NCBI GenBank assembly: GCA_004356105.1 | Contig: SMYC01000152.1 | Span: 40,214-104,213, forward strand | DNA length: 64,000 nt | Direction of reading: 5' to 3' | Source: Acidobacteriota bacterium | GTDB lineage: Bacteria; Acidobacteriota; Vicinamibacteria; Marinacidobacterales; SMYC01 | In this document: piece after piece, positions 22,121 through 31,336 of the stretch | Position numbering within the stretch: the first letter of the stretch is position 1 | Layout: every line of letters begins with the position of its first letter | Program-made: the position numbers and the translations under genes | Notes under the pieces: generated by a model | What the model saw: the letters and a program-made list of their open reading frames with translations, nothing else | What the model was told of the DNA's origin: nothing | Database searches by the model: none

Positions 22121-23206
22121 ATGTCTGTGAAACGCTCCACAACCGAACAAAACGAGCTCATTGCCGCGCTCGCGCTCGCGCGTATCGAGAGGACGCCCTG
22201 CCGGCATCGCGTGGAGCTCGTCCGCCGCGTCGGCTCATGCAAAAAAGCGCTCCACGAGCTCACTTCGCGCCCGGATTCGTTGCTCGATCGCGCGCGGCGC
22301 GAGCTCGACGCGTTGCACGCCCAGGGTTTCGATGCGCTGGCGCTCACCGATGCGAGCTACCCGCGCCTGCTGAAGATGGCGCTGGACCCTCCATTGGCTC
22401 TGACCGTCTGGGGTCAGCTCGAGCCGAGCGACGGGCTTTCGCTCTCAATCGTGGGCTCGCGCCGCGCGACCCGCTACGGGCTAGAGATGGCAGGACGCCT
22501 CGCGGGCGAGCTCGCCTGGGCAGGTCTCACGATCGTGAGCGGGCTCGCACGCGGGATCGACGGCGCGGCACACCGAGGAGCTCTAGAGCAGCAAGGGAGG
22601 ACCATCGCGATCCTCGGCTCCGGCTTGAAAAACATCTACCCGAGCGAGCACCGCCGCCTCGCCGAGCAAATCGCTGACAACGGTGCCGTCCTTTCTGAGT
22701 TCGCGACGGCCGAGCCCCCGCGCGCTCGAAACTTTCCGCGGCGCAATCGCATTCTTACAGGGATGACTCTGGGCACAATCGTCGTCGAAGCCGCGCTCAA
22801 GAGTGGGTCGCTCGTTTCCGCGCGACACGCTCTCGAACAAAATCGCGAAGTCTTCGCCGTGCCCGGCCCGGCCCGAGCCGAGAACAGCGCAGGCGTGCAC
22901 GCCTTGATCCGCGACGGCGCGACGCTGGTGACGGAAGCTCGAGACGTCGTCGAAGAGCTGCGGCCGGAGATACGCGCGCTGCTTCGCGAAAGACGCCCCG
23001 GCGCCGCTTCAGCGCGGCCCGAGCTCGACGAGCACGAGCGCATGGTTTACACCGAGCTCAGCCGAGCGCAGAGCGCGGTGGATGTCGACGCGCTGCTCGA
23101 GCGTGTCGACATGCCTACCGAGCGCGCTTTGTCCGTCTTGTGCGGCCTCGAAGTCAAAGGATGGATCTGGAGGCTCGGATCCGGCCTCTACCAGGTAAAG
23201 CCGTAG
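22121..23206 (+). CDS. dprA: DNA processing protein DprA (Smf)
   Basis: The 361-residue protein protects incoming single strands and loads RecA in natural transformation. It shows an N-terminal helical SAM-like part, then the Rossmann DprA core with GSRRATRYG, IVSGLARGIDGAAHRGAL, FPRRNRILTG and VVEAALKSGSL. A short winged-helix end finishes in LYQVKP. Start is the ATG after CCGGAGA. The last 65 bases of the gene are partly duplicated in the lpxC-DUF1573 gap, together with the hairpin that follows the stop codon. Confidence 0.95.
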   Translation: MSVKRSTTEQNELIAALALARIERTPCRHRVELVRRVGSCKKALHELTSRPDSLLDRARRELDALHAQGFDALALTDASYPRLLKMALDPPLALTVWGQLEPSDGLSLSIVGSRRATRYGLEMAGRLAGELAWAGLTIVSGLARGIDGAAHRGALEQQGRTIAILGSGLKNIYPSEHRRLAEQIADNGAVLSEFATAEPPRARNFPRRNRILTGMTLGTIVVEAALKSGSLVSARHALEQNREVFAVPGPARAENSAGVHALIRDGATLVTEARDVVEELRPEIRALLRERRPGAASARPELDEHERMVYTELSRAQSAVDVDALLERVDMPTERALSVLCGLEVKGWIWRLGSGLYQVKP

Positions 23207-23345
23207 CGCTCGCTGCCCGAAAACCCAAAAGAAAGGAGAGGTGGGGATAGGAGGGGAGGTGGGGATAAAAAAGACAGAACAGATCTTTGCCTTTATCCCC
23301 ATATCCCCGTTCTTATCCCCACATCCCCTTGCTCTTTTTGTGCGG
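23199..23345. repeat. GGGGATA hairpin repeat after dprA
   Basis: Arms at about 23224-23272 and 23291-23340 are reverse complements built from gaggtggggata units, around the loop agacagaacagatctttgc. It is the second copy of the element at 9.1 kb, including the flanking GCCGTAGCGCTCGCTGCCCGAAA, which here is the natural dprA stop region. It could also end dprA transcription, as it lies between the dprA stop and the topA promoter region. Confidence 0.8.
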
Positions 23346-23406
23346 CCCCGCGGGGCCGAAACTGGCACGAGTTTGCGGATCTCAATTCTTTAGCTACACT
23401 ATTCCC

Positions 23407-25863
23407 ATGGCGAAGTCACTCGTGATCGTGGAATCGCCCGCCAAGGCGAAGACCATCAACAAGTTTCTCGGACGCAATTACATCGTCCGAGCCTCCATGG
23501 GACATGTGCGCGACTTGCCGAAGAGCAAGCTCGGTGTGGATGTCGAGCACGGCTTCGTACCGGACTACGTCGTCATTCCCAAGAAGAAGAAGATCCTCTC
23601 GGAGCTCAAGATCGAGGCGCAGAAGGCCGACGCGATCTACCTCGCTCCAGATCCCGACCGCGAAGGCGAAGCGATCAGCTTCCACCTGGCCGAAGAGCTC
23701 AAAAGCAAGGACAGCAAGATTTACCGTATCCTCTTTAACGAGATCACGAAGAAAGCGATCCAAGAAGCCATCAAGAATCCGCGCCAGATCGACCAGGACA
23801 AAGTCGACGCGCAGCAAGCCCGGCGGGTTCTCGACCGCCTCGTGGGCTATCAGATCTCCCCTCTCTTGTGGGAGAAAGTCCGGCGCGGTCTCTCCGCGGG
23901 ACGCGTGCAATCCGTCGCGCTTCGCATCGTGTGCGAGCGCGAGCGCGAGTTTCAAGCCTTCGACTCCGAAGAATATTGGTCGATCCACACCGATCTCGAA
24001 GGCGGGAGCCCGCCTCCGTTCGTCGCCAAGCTCAGCAAGATAGACGGGAAGACCATCGAGCTCAAAGACGAGAGCTCGACCCAAGCCGTCGTCGACGAGC
24101 TCTCGAAAAACGATTTCGCCGTGAAGAAGGTCACCGCGAAAGAGAGGCGGCGCAATCCTGTCCCCCCTTTCATCACGAGCAAGTTGCAGCAGGAAGGGGC
24201 CCGCAAGCTCGGCTTTACCGCGAAGCGTACGATGATGGTCGCTCAAAAACTCTACGAGGGCATCGAGCTCGGCAAAGAGACCGTCGGCCTCATCACTTAT
24301 ATGAGAACCGATTCGACACGGATTGCCGACGAAGCCATCGCGGAAGTTCGCGAATTTGTCGGCGAGCGCTATGGCGCGGAAATGCTCCCCGAAAAGCCAA
24401 ACGTGTACAAGAGCAAGAAGGGCGCCCAGGACGCGCACGAAGCCACCCGTCCCACCTCCGTGATGCGGGACCCGGAATCCATCGCCGCTTATCTAGGTCG
24501 CGACGAGCTCAAGCTCTATCGGCTCATCTGGAACCGATTCGTTGCCTCGCAAATGCGTCCCGCCGTGTTCGACGAAACGATCGTGGAGATCGAGGCTGGC
24601 CGCCACAACCTCCGTGCACGCGGCTCCGTTCTCAAGTTCAGGGGCTTCCTGACGATCTACGAGGAAGGCAAGGACGAGGACCAGTCTCAGAAAGAGGCCG
24701 AAGGAACCGCCAAAGCGGATGGGGCCGGGCAGCTTCCGGCACTCACGGAAGGTGAGGTGCTCAAACTAGTCGTGGTCAAGCCCGAGCAGCATTTCACTCA
24801 GCCGCCGCCGCGCTTCACCGAGGCATCGCTCGTCAAAGAGCTCGAGGAGAAAGGCATCGGACGTCCGAGCACCTATGCGAGCATCCTCTCCGTTCTGATC
24901 GATCGCGAATATGTCAACAAAGTCGAGAAGAAGTTCTTGCCGACCGAGCTCGGCTTTCTCGTCACCGACCTTCTGATGGAAAGCTTCGCCGATATCATGG
25001 CGATCGAGTACACAGCACAAATGGAGGAGCTCCTCGACAAGATCGAGGAAGGGAGCGCCAACTACCTCACGACGATTGACGGCTTCTACCAGAAATTCAA
25101 AAAGGATCTCGAAGACGCCAAAGAGAACATGACCAACGTCAAGGCCATGGAGCTCGAGACGGAGGAAGTCTGCGACAAATGCGGGAAGAAGATGGTGATC
25201 AAGTGGGGAAGATTCGGCCACTTTCTCGCCTGCTCTGGTTATCCCGACTGCCGCAACACGCGTGAGATCCAGAACTATCAGGACAAAGGCTCCGCCGATC
25301 CGGACGCCTTCCAAGACGAAGAGTGCGAGAAATGCGGACGCGCTATGGTGCTGAAGAAAGGCCGCTACGGTCAGTTTCTCGCCTGCTCGGGATATCCCGA
25401 CTGCAAGAATACGCGGCGCATCCTGAGAGGCGCCGATGGATCGCTCGAGACGAAGAAAGATCAGCTTCTCGACGATAAGTGCCCGAAGTGCGAAAATCAG
25501 CTCGTCATCAAACACGGACGCTATGGCGAGTTCACCGCGTGTAGCGCCTATCCCGACTGCAAGTTCATCAAGCAGAAGGAGGTTGGCGTCTCCTGCCCAA
25601 AAGAGAACTGCCCAGGACAAGTCGTCGAGCGCCGCTCGCGCCGCGGGAAGCTCTTCTACGGTTGCAGCGAGTACCCGAATTGCGAGTTTACGAGCTGGTA
25701 CATGCCGGTCAAGGAGCCTTGCCCCGAATGCGGCTTTCCCGTCATCTTCGAGAAGAAAACCAAGCGCGACGGTCCCCATCTCGCGTGCACGCAGGATGGC
25801 TGCAAGTACAAGAAGATTATGGAGCCCGAGCCCGAGCCCGAGCCCGAGCCAGCTAGGGCTTGA
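23407..25863 (+). CDS. topA: DNA topoisomerase I
   Basis: The protein of about 818 residues relaxes negative supercoils. It has the Toprim motifs VIVESPAKAKTI and PDPDREGEAISFHL, the catalytic Tyr298 in LITYMRTDSTR, and the family core GIGRPSTYASIL. The C-terminus carries five C4 zinc modules (CDKCGKKM, CEKCGRAM, CPKCENQL, CPKENCPGQ, CPECGFP), more than the three of E. coli. It ends in a repeated Glu-Pro tail from tandem GAGCCC units. The ATG at 23407 is chosen because the 40 upstream codons of the open frame are translated hairpin repeat. Confidence 0.96.
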   Translation: MAKSLVIVESPAKAKTINKFLGRNYIVRASMGHVRDLPKSKLGVDVEHGFVPDYVVIPKKKKILSELKIEAQKADAIYLAPDPDREGEAISFHLAEELKSKDSKIYRILFNEITKKAIQEAIKNPRQIDQDKVDAQQARRVLDRLVGYQISPLLWEKVRRGLSAGRVQSVALRIVCEREREFQAFDSEEYWSIHTDLEGGSPPPFVAKLSKIDGKTIELKDESSTQAVVDELSKNDFAVKKVTAKERRRNPVPPFITSKLQQEGARKLGFTAKRTMMVAQKLYEGIELGKETVGLITYMRTDSTRIADEAIAEVREFVGERYGAEMLPEKPNVYKSKKGAQDAHEATRPTSVMRDPESIAAYLGRDELKLYRLIWNRFVASQMRPAVFDETIVEIEAGRHNLRARGSVLKFRGFLTIYEEGKDEDQSQKEAEGTAKADGAGQLPALTEGEVLKLVVVKPEQHFTQPPPRFTEASLVKELEEKGIGRPSTYASILSVLIDREYVNKVEKKFLPTELGFLVTDLLMESFADIMAIEYTAQMEELLDKIEEGSANYLTTIDGFYQKFKKDLEDAKENMTNVKAMELETEEVCDKCGKKMVIKWGRFGHFLACSGYPDCRNTREIQNYQDKGSADPDAFQDEECEKCGRAMVLKKGRYGQFLACSGYPDCKNTRRILRGADGSLETKKDQLLDDKCPKCENQLVIKHGRYGEFTACSAYPDCKFIKQKEVGVSCPKENCPGQVVERRSRRGKLFYGCSEYPNCEFTSWYMPVKEPCPECGFPVIFEKKTKRDGPHLACTQDGCKYKKIMEPEPEPEPEPARA

Positions 25864-25963
25864 TCAGGAAAGCTACCCGCTTCCTGGCCCGCCAGCCCAG
25901 CAGGTAGCCGGTAGCCAGCCAAAGAACGTGCGTTCTTGGCCGGTTTGCGGTTAAATAGGCGAC

Positions 25964-27289
25964 GTGGAGATTCCCGAAGTCACGGTTATTGGGGCGGGGC
26001 TTGCGGGGACGGAAGCGGCTTGGCAAGTAGCAATTCGCGGCGTTTCGGTGCGTCTGTTCGAGATGCGGCCTCACAAGCCGACGCCGGTCCATCGCACCGA
26101 TGGATTTGCCGAGCTCGTTTGCAGCAACTCGCTGCGCTCCAATGACTTGACGAACGCGCACGGTCTTCTCAAAGAGGAGATGCGGCGGCTCGGATCGTTA
26201 GTGATCGAGGCGGCCGAAGCGAGTCGTGTTCCGGCAGGACAGGCCCTCGCCGTCGATCGCGACGTTTTCTCGCGCACCATCACCGAGCGGCTCGAAGCTT
26301 CACCGGCAATCGAGATCCTACGTGAGGAGATCCCGGCGATCCCCGAGCACGGGACCGTCATCGTAGCGACCGGGCCGCTCACTTCCGACGCGCTCGCGGC
26401 ATCGATCCATGCCTTCACGGGTAGTGACTACCTGTATTTCTACGACGCGGTGAGCCCCGTCATCGAAGTCGAGACGATCGACTTCAAAAAGGCGTTCCGG
26501 GCGTCGCGCTACGGGAAAGGCGGAGATGACTACATCAACTGTCCGATGAACCGGAAGGAGTACGGTGTCTTTTACGAAGCCCTGATCGCGGCTTCTACCA
26601 TCGACCTGCACGAGATCGACAAGGGCCTATATTTCGAGGGCTGCCTTCCCGTCGAGGTGATGGCGGCGCGCGGTGTCGACACGCTCCGGTTCGGACCCAT
26701 GAAACCGGTCGGCCTCGTCGATCCGAGGACGCAAAAAGAGCCCTATGCCGTGGTGCAGCTGCGGCAGGACAATCTCGCCGCGACGCTCTACAACATCGTC
26801 GGCTTTCAGAACCAGCTCAAATGGGGCGAGCAAAAACGCGTGCTCCGCCTCATCCCCGGTCTCGAGCAAGCCGACTTCGCCCGCTACGGCATGATCCATC
26901 GCAACACCTATATCAACGCGCCGTCGATTCTGAAGCCGAGCTTTCAGACCAAACGGCGCGACAATCTGTTCTTCGCCGGACAGATTTCGGGCGTCGAGGG
27001 CTATACCGAATCCGCCGCGTCAGGCCTCATGGCGGGTCGCAACGCCGCGGCGCTTGCTCTCGGAGAGCCTATCGAGGTCCCGCCACCAGAAACGGCTCTC
27101 GGCGCACTTTCCCACTACATCGCCCACGCGGACGCCAAGAGCTACCAGCCGACGAACATCGCTTTCGGGCTCCTGCCGCCCATGAACCCCCCGGTCAAAA
27201 ACCGCCGCGCCCGCAGGCAAGCGATGGTGGAGCGGGCGCTTTCGGAGATCGACGCGTTCATCTCCCGCCGTGATGTGGTAACCTCTTAG
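25964..27289 (+). CDS. trmFO: methylenetetrahydrofolate-tRNA-(uracil-5-)-methyltransferase TrmFO
   Basis: The 441-residue flavoprotein makes ribothymidine at tRNA position 54 using methylene-THF. It has the FAD motif VIGAGLAGTEAAWQVA, the conserved cysteines at about 53 (ELVCSNSLRSNDL) and 193 (INCPMNRKEY), and the second signature GVEGYTESAASGL. Start is GTG. The gap from topA contains a short repetitive tract (aggtagccggtagccagcc) and a GCCAAAGAACG/CGTTCTTGGC stem. In many genomes trmFO lies after topA, as here. Confidence 0.95.
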   Translation: MEIPEVTVIGAGLAGTEAAWQVAIRGVSVRLFEMRPHKPTPVHRTDGFAELVCSNSLRSNDLTNAHGLLKEEMRRLGSLVIEAAEASRVPAGQALAVDRDVFSRTITERLEASPAIEILREEIPAIPEHGTVIVATGPLTSDALAASIHAFTGSDYLYFYDAVSPVIEVETIDFKKAFRASRYGKGGDDYINCPMNRKEYGVFYEALIAASTIDLHEIDKGLYFEGCLPVEVMAARGVDTLRFGPMKPVGLVDPRTQKEPYAVVQLRQDNLAATLYNIVGFQNQLKWGEQKRVLRLIPGLEQADFARYGMIHRNTYINAPSILKPSFQTKRRDNLFFAGQISGVEGYTESAASGLMAGRNAAALALGEPIEVPPPETALGALSHYIAHADAKSYQPTNIAFGLLPPMNPPVKNRRARRQAMVERALSEIDAFISRRDVVTS

Positions 27290-27402
27290 CTACACGCTCA
27301 CACCACGAGATGGTCCCAACAAGAGCCGGCGTGTGCCGTTGCTCGTCGAAGCGCTCACGCTACCGCTTCCGTCCTAGGGACGAAGCGAAGGAGGATGAAT
27401 CT

Positions 27403-28308
27403 ATGAAGCCACTCTTCCGGCTCCTCGGAGCTTTTGCCATCCTGTCGTGCCTCGCTCCAACCAGCCTCGAAGCCCAAGCAAAAATCCGCATCGCCATCTG
27501 GGACTTCGAGAACCACTCTGAAAGAAGCTGGTGGTTCTATAACGACCTCGGCCCGGCCGCGCGGAACCACATCGATACGGCGTTTTCGGAAAATGAAGAG
27601 CTCTCGTCGCGCTTCAGCGTGATCGAGCGGGAGAAGCTCGACCTCGTGCTGAAAGAGCAAGGGCTCGCCACATCGGGCGCCCTCGATCAGCAAACAGCCG
27701 CCCAAGTCGGCCGCGTGCTCGGCATCAAATACATCATCACCGGCGCCATCGACAAATTCGCCATCAACACAACCAAAGGCGGGTTCGGCGGCTTCGGCGG
27801 AAGCTTCACCAAGGCGGAAGCCGTCATCAATTTGCGGCTCATCGACACGACGACCGCCGAGCGCGTGATCGCAGTCTCCGCTAACGGCGATGTCAAAAAA
27901 GGCGGCGGTTTCGCGAAAGGCGCCAGCCTCAGTCGAGAGAACGAGTGGGGTATCGCGAGCGAGGCCATCGAGAAGGCGTCCGCGAAAGTCGTCGAAGCGT
28001 TTGCCAAGCACAAGGGGTTGAAAAACCTCGCCGCGGGCGGCGCGATGGGCGGCACCGAAGGTAAGATCATCAAAGTAGAAGGCAACCGTGCCTGGATCAA
28101 CATGGGCTCCGCATCCGGCGTTCAGGTTGGCGATCGCTACGTCGTGCTCTCTGTCGGTGACGCCCTCATCGACCCCGACACCGGGCAAGTGCTGGGTGTA
28201 GACGAGAGCGAGACCGGTGAAGGCGAAGTCGTCGACGTGAAAGATCGATTCGCCATCATGACCTTCACCGGAGCCGCGATGGCCAAGGACGTCGTCCGGA
28301 AGAAGTAG
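27403..28308 (+). CDS. CsgG/HfaB-family exported protein
   Basis: The protein of about 301 residues has a signal peptide (LLGAFAILSCLAPTSLEA). The CsgG fold follows: IRIAIWDFEN, VIEREKLDLVLKEQGLATSGALDQQTAAQVGRVLG in sequence, and YIITGAIDKF. A C-terminal beta domain (about 215-290) has ASGVQVGDRYVVL. CsgG itself is an outer-membrane curli pore, but no lipobox cysteine at a mature +1 position is obvious and no other curli gene is near, so secretion is not implied. GAAGGAGG lies before the ATG. Confidence 0.8.
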   Translation: MKPLFRLLGAFAILSCLAPTSLEAQAKIRIAIWDFENHSERSWWFYNDLGPAARNHIDTAFSENEELSSRFSVIEREKLDLVLKEQGLATSGALDQQTAAQVGRVLGIKYIITGAIDKFAINTTKGGFGGFGGSFTKAEAVINLRLIDTTTAERVIAVSANGDVKKGGGFAKGASLSRENEWGIASEAIEKASAKVVEAFAKHKGLKNLAAGGAMGGTEGKIIKVEGNRAWINMGSASGVQVGDRYVVLSVGDALIDPDTGQVLGVDESETGEGEVVDVKDRFAIMTFTGAAMAKDVVRKK

Positions 28309-28311
28309 ATT

Positions 28312-28401
28312 TCAGCATTCAGGTCCGTATTGCGGTGATGGAGCTCTCTCATCCCAACGCTTGCGCCATCATTGCGTTCAGTCCTGACGACTGAATGCTG
28401 G
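28312..28401. repeat. tcagcattcag inverted repeat
   Basis: TCAGCATTCAG at 28312 is repeated in inverse form at 28391 (CTGAATGCTG), with internal cattgcg/gcgccat fragments. It fills the convergent gap between the CsgG-family gene and the kinase gene, so it may terminate transcription in both directions. The same heptamer family recurs at 32.76 kb. Confidence 0.5.
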
Positions 28402-30300
28402 TCACTGACTGCCGATCATTTCCTCCCAGTACGCCTGCAGCGCGTCGACGATGTCGGACCCGATGAGCCGGGACTGCTCTCGCATTTTTTCGCGCCCCAA
28501 GCGAGCGTCGAAAGTGAAGATGTGGGGCTCTAGCGTGAGCAGGTCGTCGAAGTGGCGCGATTCACCTTCGGCTTCGACGGCATAAGTACGCACGACGAAG
28601 GTCGTGCCAAACTGCTCTTCCTGCCGTGCTTCGATCTCTTGCACGTCGAGCCGCACGTGCACGTCGGAGCGCCCCGGACGCGCCATTCGGAGCCCGTTGC
28701 GCCGGCAAGACTCTATGATCGCGTTCCGGAACGCGGCGCATCCATCGCGAACGCCTTCACACGTCACGCTGACCAGCGGCTTGGCCGGTAGCGCCACGGG
28801 CTCAGGGGGTGGCGCGGCTTGCCCAACCGGTGGCGATACCGGCGGAGGAGCGATGATCGCACCTGTCGGCCCGGGCGTCGCCGGAGAAGGGGCGGGGGCG
28901 GGCGGCGCGGTTTCGTCAACCGGCGTTGGGGTCGGCGCGGTTTCGGCAACCGGCGTTGGGGTCGGCGCGGTTTCGTCAACCGGTGGTGCGGCGGGCGCGG
29001 CTTCGGCAACCGGCGGTGCGGGCGGCGCAGAGGTTTCACTCGCCTCCGGCGTCGCGCTCACGGCCACGGTCGCTTCGGCGATAACCTCCTCGCCGCTTCG
29101 TCCGCGCAGGAAGAACAGGGCGAGCGCTACCACGGCGCCGACAAAGATGACGAGCGCGAATACGAGTATCCCCCCTCGAGATTTCGGCTCTTCCGGGACT
29201 TGATGCGCGCGCAAGGTGCCTGTGGCCTCCGGCGGCAGCGCCGTGGCGGCACCAGCCATGGTAGCCTCCCCCGTCGCCCCCGGGACCGCAATGGTGGGCG
29301 CGGAGGCGGCAATGGTGGGCGCGGAGGCGGCAATTGCGGGCTCCGCCCTGATTTCCACGGCAGTGTCCTGCGCGCTGTCGAGCGCCCCGATGAGCTCCTC
29401 GGCGCTTTGATAGCGGTCGTCGGGATCTTTCTCGAGCAAGCGAAGCACGATCGCCTCGAGGGCCGACGGAACTCCCGGTTTGACCGAAGACGGTGGCACA
29501 GGCATCTCGGTCAGATGTTTGATCAGAATCTGCGGGATCGAGGTGTCGTCGAACGGGACGCGTCCTACGAGCATCTCGTACAGGATGACGCCTAGCGCGT
29601 ATAGATCGCTGCGGCGATCCACGGGTGCACCTTTCGCCTGCTCTGCCGACATGTAATGCGGGGTGCCGAGCACCATCCCGGTGGAGGTGAGCGCGGGGCT
29701 CGTCGGCTCGAGTGTTTTCGCGATACCGAAATCAAGAAGCTTCGGGATTTCGTTCCCGTCGCTGTCGCGCGTCACCATGATGTTCTGCGGCTTGAGATCG
29801 CGGTGTATGACATTGTTTCGATGCGCGACAGAAAGCGCGCTCGCGATGGCCTTTATGAGCCGCACGACGCGCTTCGGCTCCCATGCACCCTCGGTCTGGA
29901 TCGCTTCCTTCAAGCTGATTCCGGGCACGAGCTCCATCGCGATGTAGAGCATCCCGTCCGAGGTCTGGCCGAGATCGTAAACGGTGACGATATTGGGATG
30001 GCTCAAAAGGGCCGCCGCGCGGGCTTCGCGGAGAAATCTCTGCACCACCTCGCTCGACGAGACGAGCTCGGGCTTGATCAATTTGATCGCGACAGGCTTG
30101 TTCAGCATTAAGTGCGTGCCGCGATAGACAGCACCCATCCCGCCGCGCTTCAAGAAGCCATCGATCCGATACTTGCCGTCGAGCGTCTTCCCGACCGCCT
30201 GGTCCTCGAAGCTCACCGCACCTTCCAGAATCACGCCGTCATCGGGGCAAACGGTCTCGTTTCCCTCGAATTGGCGCCCACACTTCGTGCATTGACGCAT
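28402..30300 (-). CDS. membrane Ser/Thr protein kinase with zinc-ribbon N-terminus
   Basis: The 632-residue protein opens with a four-Cys ribbon (CTKCGRQFEGNETVCPDD). The kinase domain is at about 45-310: glycine loop LKRGGMGAVYRG, VAIKLIKPE, HRDLKPQNIM and DFGIAK, so it should be active. A low-complexity stretch (TIAASAPTIAASAP), one transmembrane helix near 375-397 (FALVIFVGAVVALALFF), a Pro/Ala-rich linker with repeated ETAPTPTPV units and a C-terminal domain of about 110 residues of unknown type follow. It is probably a signalling receptor with an external C-terminal part. Confidence 0.9.
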   Translation of the reverse strand: MRQCTKCGRQFEGNETVCPDDGVILEGAVSFEDQAVGKTLDGKYRIDGFLKRGGMGAVYRGTHLMLNKPVAIKLIKPELVSSSEVVQRFLREARAAALLSHPNIVTVYDLGQTSDGMLYIAMELVPGISLKEAIQTEGAWEPKRVVRLIKAIASALSVAHRNNVIHRDLKPQNIMVTRDSDGNEIPKLLDFGIAKTLEPTSPALTSTGMVLGTPHYMSAEQAKGAPVDRRSDLYALGVILYEMLVGRVPFDDTSIPQILIKHLTEMPVPPSSVKPGVPSALEAIVLRLLEKDPDDRYQSAEELIGALDSAQDTAVEIRAEPAIAASAPTIAASAPTIAVPGATGEATMAGAATALPPEATGTLRAHQVPEEPKSRGGILVFALVIFVGAVVALALFFLRGRSGEEVIAEATVAVSATPEASETSAPPAPPVAEAAPAAPPVDETAPTPTPVAETAPTPTPVDETAPPAPAPSPATPGPTGAIIAPPPVSPPVGQAAPPPEPVALPAKPLVSVTCEGVRDGCAAFRNAIIESCRRNGLRMARPGRSDVHVRLDVQEIEARQEEQFGTTFVVRTYAVEAEGESRHFDDLLTLEPHIFTFDARLGREKMREQSRLIGSDIVDALQAYWEEMIGSQ

Positions 30301-30398
30301 GATGTGATGTTAAGGGGCTCGAACGAGCGAATCAACCCCCGGCCGGTGGGAGCCTTGGCTTCGCCCGGACCCTGAGAGACAATGCAGGCAACGCTCCC

Positions 30399-31322
30399 AT
30401 GACCATAGTGACACCGTCTCGCGCTCAATCGTCATCGGGGGCAATTGACTCTTTCCTGGAAGACCTGACGCATCGCCGCGGGCTTTCCGCGCATACAGTC
30501 AAGAACTATCGTTCGGATCTTCGTCAGTTTCGCGCTTTCGCCGAAACATCTCTCGACATCAAAGCCTGGAGTGGCATCGACGTTCTGGCCATCCGGGCGT
30601 TTCTCGCCGAGCTTCACAATAACGGTATTGCCCGCGCCTCCATCGCACGCAAGCTCGCCTCGCTCCGGACCTTCTTCCGCTATCTGACGCGAGAAGGCAG
30701 AGTCGACAAGAACCCGGCCCGGCTCGTGGCCACGCCGCGGCTCGACAAGAAGGTCCCCGCGCGGCTCGAGCAAAGCGAAGTCGAGAGACTTCTAGACGCG
30801 CCCGATGCGGGCACCGCGCTCGGACGGCGTGATCGCGCCATGCTCGAGCTTCTTTACGCGACAGGCCTACGGGTGGGAGAGCTTGTCTCTCTCGACCTCG
30901 CAACGCTCGATCTCGACAATAGGCTCGTGCGCGTCCACGGCAAAGGCAACAAGGAGCGCATCGTACCCTTCGGCGAGCTCGCCGCCAAAGCACTCCGCCT
31001 CTACTTGCAGGATCGACGAGAGCTCGTGCGCGCGGGACGCGGCACGGACGCGCTGTTTCTGAACGCGCGTGGCGGCCGTCTCACGTCACGTTCGGTGCGA
31101 CGGCTCATGGATCGCTACCTCCAGCTAACGGCGCTTAGTGCGAGCTTGTCGCCGCACAGCCTGCGACACGCCTTCGCCACGCATCTGCTCGAGCGTGGCT
31201 GCGACTTACGCTCGATCCAGGAGCTCCTCGGCCATGAAAGCTTGTCAACGACGCAAAAATATACAACGCTGTCGACACAGAGGCTTTTGGACGTCTACGA
31301 AAAAACGCACCCAAAAGCATGA
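30399..31322 (+). CDS. xerC: tyrosine recombinase XerC/XerD type
   Basis: The 307-residue protein has the SAM-like N-terminal domain (SFLEDLTHRRGLSAHTVKNY). The catalytic domain has all active residues: Arg in ATGLRVGEL, Lys in GKGNKER, HSLRHAFATHLL, LGHESLSTTQKYT with the His and the nucleophilic Tyr. Length and sequence fit chromosome-dimer resolvases rather than phage integrases. It stands alone between two minus-strand genes; no mobile-element border was seen. XerC versus XerD cannot be decided. Confidence 0.85.
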   Translation: MTIVTPSRAQSSSGAIDSFLEDLTHRRGLSAHTVKNYRSDLRQFRAFAETSLDIKAWSGIDVLAIRAFLAELHNNGIARASIARKLASLRTFFRYLTREGRVDKNPARLVATPRLDKKVPARLEQSEVERLLDAPDAGTALGRRDRAMLELLYATGLRVGELVSLDLATLDLDNRLVRVHGKGNKERIVPFGELAAKALRLYLQDRRELVRAGRGTDALFLNARGGRLTSRSVRRLMDRYLQLTALSASLSPHSLRHAFATHLLERGCDLRSIQELLGHESLSTTQKYTTLSTQRLLDVYEKTHPKA

Positions 31323-31336
31323 GCGGCAGGGTCGGG

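Noticed and set aside
23363-23376. Sigma54-like sequence TGGCACGAGTTTGC before topA
   Set aside because: GG and GC are nine bases apart, not ten. The spacing is strict for sigma54, so this is probably chance.
23287-23406. N-terminal extension of TopA in the open frame
   Set aside because: These codons are the GGGGATA hairpin repeat read through. Conserved TopA sequence begins at the ATG at 23407.
30399-31322. Phage or island integrase
   Set aside because: Length, motifs and lack of any att-like repeat or phage neighbour fit a XerC/XerD housekeeping recombinase.
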